This document shows, in pieces, positions 58,902-64,000 of a stretch of 64,000 nucleotides of DNA. The stretch comes from Spisula solida. Taxonomy: Eukaryota > Mollusca > Bivalvia > Venerida > Mactridae. Location of the stretch: assembly GCA_947247005.1 (NCBI GenBank), contig OX365950.1, positions 48,832,761 through 48,896,760 of the forward strand, given 5' to 3'. Under the pieces are notes generated by a model. It worked only from the letters and a program-made list of their open reading frames with translations. It was not told the origin of the DNA and ran no database searches. The translations under genes were made by a program, and so were the position numbers. Position 1 is the stretch's first letter. Every line of letters starts with the position of its first letter.

Positions 58902-61622
58902 CGCACATGTGACAATTTTTTTACCATTGGAAGGCATGGGGACTCCACGTAAAATTGTCCATATGATAATAACTATTTGAGATATTTCTTATGTGCAAAC
59001 ATATTTTGTAGTTTGATATGTCTACAATATAATGCACTAAATTTCATAGTTGTATCTTTATGGGATCAACCCCCTTTTTAAAGGTTTTTAACATGACTAT
59101 CACTCACATTGAACAAAGAAGGAAATGAACGGATTTGATATCAAACTTGGTTACTTTCTTGTCCGTAGTTCTTTTGTTTCTCGGGGAATATATTTTGTGC
59201 AAACTTGATTAATAGTTTAATTTCTTCCCGTCAGATTGGTGTTTTGATATAAGAAATGTGATAATTAGATCTGCCCCCTTTTTACGGTTTTTTAAAACAG
59301 GTATCATTTTTTTTTAGTAAAAAAGTAATACACATATTTAATTTGCACATTGTTAATTGTTTTATGACGCGCCCCGCTGCGATTGTCACAGCATGTGGGG
59401 TAATAAAAGTGGTACATTCGCGTGAAGGGTTATAACCGCTATATTTCTATAACCGCTATATTTCCTGTATACATACCTTAGTATGATTTTAGAGATTTGA
59501 AACTTTGACTTTATTGCCGATTTGGAAAGTAATACATGCATTAAAATAATTAAAAGTGAAATGTCATAAGCTCACGCATAATTTAAAATTATAATAATCG
59601 AACAGGTGAGACATAAAAATGAAGAATCATGTCATTCCTATGACACTTGTTAAATAAACTGGTTAATTGACACGTTGTACCACCTAATTGAATATATACG
59701 AATTGTAAAATGAAAATTAAACGTCAAAGAAGGTGAGAAAAAATCCGTATACTTTTAGAGGCATGAATTCAGATGTTGAAATGTATGTTTTACACTAAGG
59801 CAGATTAAATACATGTGCATTATAGCTTTATGGTTCATTTACAGTATACATGTACTTGCTTAGATATTGCTAATAATATGCGTATCTTTTAATGATAATC
59901 ACTTAACTATAGCCCGGCTAGAGGAATAAAGCCCGTCTGCTCTGACCAGACAGATTACGAAGCCAGTTGGGATTCGAACATTCTATATATTAATTAATCA
60001 TATATATTAGGTTTTTTCTCCTGAAAATTTATGTTTTCCATCATTGTTATTTGTTATAAGCATTGTTTTATGCTTCATGCAAAGTTAATTTTCATATTCG
60101 TATAATAAGTATCATAAATATTTTTTTATCATACATGTATGGTCGCATCGCTGATACCTATAACCACAATGTGAAAATAAAACAGTAAGTATCCTTCAAG
60201 ATGCGTTTATATAAAGTTTCTATCTGCCTTCTTTTTTCATTTGTAGATACAGCCTTTTTGCTATAATAAGAAAATACATGTATTCGTAAACAAACCCCTG
60301 TAACTTTTATTGCGGGTGTCACCGGAAATTCCACGGGCATATAACGCATCATAAATCAAGCCACAGTCTACAGTCTATATATTATAACAAGTCTGATAAA
60401 AGCACAAATTCATATTCAGATATAAATTGCCGATGTGATTAAATCCATTTTAAGTATTTTCCTCATTATTTTAAAAAATCAGGATGATGAATTGACTAGC
60501 ATAATTTAACAGTCAATATATTATCACAATATATTTCATAATCGGAGGGTATCACGAAGTAGCTCGAGATGTAATAGAAACACAAATTTGAAATACCGAT
60601 ATCGCACGACTTGCTTGCGGAAATTGATATTCATGTATTCAAAGCAAGAACCTTGTAATATAGTCTTGCATAAAGGTCAGGTTCAGGTCAAAATAGCCAA
60701 ACTGCATTTTGTGATAACTTGAAAATGAATATATGACTTTGTTGGTTATATGATTGATGTTATGATTTGATTAAAACAATGAAAACTGATTTAGTATTTG
60801 TTTAACATTTCAACTTTTCATAACTTTGAAAGCACTTGTCCAACATAAATAAGTTGAACAAATGTTTCATCCCGATATCTTGAAAAAATTAAATATTTGT
60901 GACAATTAGAGGGAAAATTTGAGTTTTGTCGGGTCCGCAAGCGCGCGAATATTCTCCTATTTAATTCAAGAAAAAAACGCTCTATTTCACGAACTTAAAA
61001 TTGTCATAACTTTTTTATTTTTCAAGATATTAAAAAACCAGTTCCATAATTGTATGGTCTATGGCTCGAAGATGCAACTGAACAATCAACCGTACAACAT
61101 ACTTGAAAAATCTGCAGTGGTTGCTAAATTTCATTTAAACTGTACTTTGTGATATTGCACACATACTCAAGCATTGTACAGTTACTAGTAACCGTTTATT
61201 TTTTTATCATCTATCGAATATGCATGATAATAAGTATACATATCGTGACATGTATTGCGGTTACTAGTATAACAAATGCATAATTGTTAGATTCCTCACA
61301 CATGATCAACGAATTATGAATGATACCATGGAAGCATTTAAATGTTCCTGACGATACCTACCTTATGAACAAAATTTCATAATGACAGAGATATGCCCAT
61401 AAAAAAGATCCTGGTATGCATCATATACAAAATGTCAAAAATACCAAAGTGTAACTGAACGCACAAAACCCCTCCAGCAAATGATATACATTAATTTATA
61501 CACTCCGACAACCCGCTGAGTTAGCATAGCGCGATTACGCAATCGAGATAAGATCGATCAGATTAAAACCGGTATAACACCAGTCAAGGGAAGGTAACTG
61601 TGGTCGACTTGAAAACACATTC
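58902..61622. other. No gene seen
   Basis: The interval between the 29-bp inverted matches. A truncated B-box-like word (GGGATTCGAAC, near 59969) was noted, but no A box accompanies it. Confidence 0.45.
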
Positions 61623-61651
61623 AATACAAATGGGACAAATAGTTGGATATG
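61623..61651. repeat. 29-bp inverted match, right copy
   Basis: The exact complement of 58873-58901. The interval between the two has no transposase-like frame. Confidence 0.75.
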
Positions 61652-63556
61652 TGGCGTTAAGTGTGAGTTTTCATTAATCATAATTATACGATAAAATTAT
61701 GTGTATCTGTGTTAGACTTGAGAAATTACTTCTCACGCGCCGCTCAACAATTGTTACCTTGAATTTAATTATGAATAATAAACATGCTCGTCAATTATGA
61801 TAACAATGTCATTCTGAATTTAATAATAAACTGTTATAAGCCCACTGCTGATATAAATATTTTACATCATGCATACAGCGCAACCTCTTAAGAGCGACCC
61901 TTTCTTGAGCAACGACCCCTTTACATCAACTTAATCATATTTTCGATCGTAAAATATTACCAAATACCCCTTAATTTGCATTGTAAAATGGATGTTCTAG
62001 AGAGAGGTTGTTCAATGTATAGGCTACCGATTGTACAACAAAGATCTAAAAACGCAAATGTTATATAATTGTATCTGCATGTTATTTTTTTGTTGTATGA
62101 GCGTATAAGCGCGAGCAGGAAATTCTAAAGGTGCATTAACACCTAAAAAGTAAAGTTATTTTCCATATTTGTCCTGGAAGTCAAATTTCCCGCCTGTGAG
62201 AGTAACGCTATTAACCGGTGTTAACAAGATTAAGCTACCTATGCGACATTTTTATTAGCTATTGGCTCACTTCTATCCTATATGTTAACTATAGCTGATT
62301 TCTTTGCCTATTATTTGACTATTTTGTCAGAAATGTAAATGAATTGCGTATTCTTATTGTTCGTTTGTTCAGTGGGGGGTTATTCTTGCTGGTATAGTTT
62401 GATCGTTTCACATTTGTTGGGTTTATATGAAACATTTGTATAACATTTAGCCGTCATTATTCTACTGTTTGCTATACTGTGTCAGAGGTGCTAAGATCAA
62501 ATATGCAAATATACGATCCAACAAAATAAAAGATTAGCTCCGATATAAATTTCAATGATGTCTAAGATTTTATATCAATATCTAGCGGGTAGTTACAAAA
62601 AAGGGGTCATAGCAACGTAGCTTCCTTACACATCGCCATATCATATTCACACTTTAAGTTGCATAGCGATGACATAATGAATAAGTCACGGTAAATATAC
62701 GTCAGTATTTGGACAGTATCAATTTATTACATAAGAAATTAATTGCCAGCCTTGCACCGGTATGGTGTAAGCTACTGTCGTCTAAAGTTACCCTTGGATT
62801 GTAAATAATTAAATTAAATGTGAAATATTTTGCTGTACTGTCAGTGAACAAGACGGGTGTAATTTATTTAGTTAAGGAATATTGCTGTTCGGTGGGTATT
62901 GTATTTATATCTCAATGAATATGTAATGAGTTTGCCGAGTAATAAAATACTTACAGTTCATGTTCTTTTGTATTCTATTAGTTGTATTGTTAGATCTGAC
63001 GCAGAAAAAAACTGCCGCGAAGTTTTCGAAAGCTATATACCGGTGTAAGAAATACTTGAAACGGAAACTTAATGAAAACGTATCATCAAAGAGTAATTAT
63101 TGTTTTTGTATATTAAAAGTATTGTTTTTATATATTAAAAGCTAACAATAGATGCTTTAAAATACATGTATAAAAACGTATTCATATACATTTCATAATT
63201 TGAACAGGGCAAAACATTTTGCTATTTACGAGATTCCCGTGTGACAGCGGCAAAAGTACACAAGGTTTTAATTGTCTTAAAGCCATTACGTAACGCGAGA
63301 GTAACATAACAGCCAGCGAAACGTTGGCAGTTATTGCAGGCTTTACGGTCCAAAAAATCAACGCTGAAGTGTCGAAAATTGTCGCCTGTTTTAATCTGTC
63401 ATATGTTAGCGTACCGTCGTACGTGCTAAGTTTACGCTGAGTGACGCGGCTAATTTTGATATTACATTAAATCAAAACTTTATTATAATTTCGAGTTTTT
63501 TTTCACAGGAAATAACAAATTAAAAAGTAAAACATCGTAATTCCTCGTATCAAACC
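61652..63556. other. Upstream region of the protocadherin gene, no gene seen
   Basis: AT-rich with an inverted-looking pair (CAACCTCTTAAGAGCGACCC near 61881 and AGAGAGGTTGTTC near 62001) and no coding frame. A distal first exon of the protocadherin gene could lie here but was not identified. Confidence 0.4.
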
Positions 63557-63720
63557 CACGTGACGCGATGTCAGACGGGATATAGATAAATAATGTAAAT
63601 ACGTCACTCAGTGATGAGAAATGACGGTTTGGTTGAGCTGTGTATGAATACTGTTATGTTTTATGGGTTCAAATTACGAACGCCTTAATGTTGTCACGTG
63701 ATTTCTTGCAGACCGTTTAA
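63557..63720 (+). promoter_or_regulatory. Candidate proximal regulatory stretch of the protocadherin gene
   Basis: Two CACGTG E-boxes (63557-63562 and 63695-63700) and a TACGTCAC CRE-like half-site (63600-63607) lie within 145 bases just before the gene's first visible exon. These short motifs are seen directly; that they act as a promoter or intronic enhancer is inference. No clear TATA box was found at the expected spacing. Confidence 0.22.
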
Positions 63721-63739
63721 TTTATTATTTTATTTTCAG
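63721..63739 (+). other. Probable 3' splice site (polypyrimidine tract and AG)
   Basis: A T-rich tract with only scattered A residues ends in TTTTCAG at 63739, a good metazoan acceptor, 60 bases before the protocadherin start codon. This suggests that the coding exon begins at 63740 and that a non-coding first exon lies further left. If it is not used, 63740-63799 is simply part of a continuous 5' UTR. Confidence 0.5.
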
Positions 63740-63750
63740 TGTTTGCCGAC

Positions 63751-63777
63751 ATGAGAAGAGCTTGCCACCTAGAGTAG
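63751..63777 (+). other. Short upstream ORF in the 5' leader
   Basis: An ATG with G at -3 opens an 8-codon frame (MRRACHLE) that stops at TAG 63775-63777, 22 bases before the protocadherin start and out of frame with it. Upstream ORFs of this kind can lower translation of the main frame; whether this one is translated is unknown. Confidence 0.35.
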
Positions 63778-63799
63778 TTTTAATAAACTTGCCGCAACA

Positions 63800-64000
63800 A
63801 TGTGTGTCGTCTTAGCTACCGTCTGCCTTCTTTTCGTCAGCTTTGATAGATTGACGTCTGCTGAAGAAACCGGACTTAAATTCACAGCAAGTGTTAAAGA
63901 AAATAAGCAACCAGGATTTTTCATCGGAAACGTAGCAACCGGAAGTGACGTTTTCCAGAATGCAACACCTGAAGAAAAACAAAACGCTAGATTTAGTTAC
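63800..64000 (+). CDS. Protocadherin-like protein, N-terminal part (runs off window)
   Basis: The open frame gives 67 residues to the window edge. Residues 1-21 form a typical signal peptide: a hydrophobic core (VVLATVCLLFV) ending LTSA before a charged mature start, EETGLKF. The next stretch matches the opening of a protocadherin EC1 domain: a short beta strand (LKFTASV), then the motif VKENKQPGFFIGNVA, equivalent to the family pattern 'V-E-E-x-x-x-G-x-x-I/V-G-N-I/V-A'. It ends in NARFSY, where the strand before the second half of EC1 is expected. Members of this family are single-pass calcium-dependent adhesion proteins at the cell surface, with the whole ectodomain often in one large exon, which fits an open frame with no break here. 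The start is the first in-frame ATG after an in-frame TAG at 63770-63772, with A at -3. A classical or FAT-type cadherin is less likely because the signal peptide runs straight into EC1 with no prodomain. The particular subfamily cannot be told from 67 residues. Confidence 0.78.
   Translation, partial: MCVVLATVCLLFVSFDRLTSAEETGLKFTASVKENKQPGFFIGNVATGSDVFQNATPEEKQNARFSY

Noticed and set aside
59925..59975. B-box-like word GGGATTCGAAC suggesting a tRNA or SINE on the minus strand
   Set aside because: No A box lies at the proper distance; a truncated SINE cannot be shown.
61870..62020. Possible MITE with CAACCTCT / AGAGGTTG ends, perhaps related to 12265-12340
   Set aside because: The pairing is short and interrupted, and the two places align poorly by eye.

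Overview
This window looks like nuclear DNA from an animal, most likely a lophotrochozoan and perhaps a bivalve mollusc. The evidence is AT-rich sequence without dense coding, many short inverted-repeat elements (MITE-like), tRNA-derived SINE-like sequences with A and B boxes, decayed non-LTR retrotransposon 3' ends, large satellite and minisatellite arrays, and one clear metazoan gene start at the right edge. The phylum is an inference from the style of the repeats; nothing here fixes the species. No prokaryotic or viral gene set is visible.

Layout. Positions 1-5 kb hold a long near-perfect hairpin (1197-1363), a small inverted-repeat element and a worn tandem repeat. Positions 5-22 kb are dominated by mosaic 'word-repeat' elements made of short GTACG, TCGTGCG or GAATGC words. 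They include two inverted copies about 10 kb apart (7289-7926 and 17774-18370), an AT-rich minisatellite (6360-7260), several inverted-repeat elements and a 121-bp perfect direct repeat (16078 and 16876). Positions 23-28 kb carry a decayed tandem repeat, a LINE remnant on the minus strand and a 1.9-kb satellite (25205-27103) built from an 8-bp word, poly-T tracts and a shared spacer. Positions 28-45 kb have more inverted-repeat elements, two further LINE remnants, a nested palindromic element (35594-35946) and a long imperfect inverted repeat (43738-43990). Positions 44-53 kb hold a pair of related tRNA-SINE copies, a third SINE and a 28-bp minisatellite (46558-47192) that is open in all three forward frames. 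Positions 53-63.7 kb are mostly unremarkable AT-rich sequence.

Genes. Only one protein-coding gene can be supported: the 5' end of a protocadherin-like gene on the plus strand (start codon 63800, running off the window at 64000). It has a signal peptide, the beginning of the first cadherin repeat, a probable 3' splice site just upstream and a short upstream ORF. Everything to its left is best read as intergenic sequence or a long 5' intron filled with repeats. Most other short open frames are non-coding or fall inside repeats.

Limits. All repeat calls come from reading by eye. Element names, target-site duplications and clade assignments are tentative, and no database search or folding calculation was possible.
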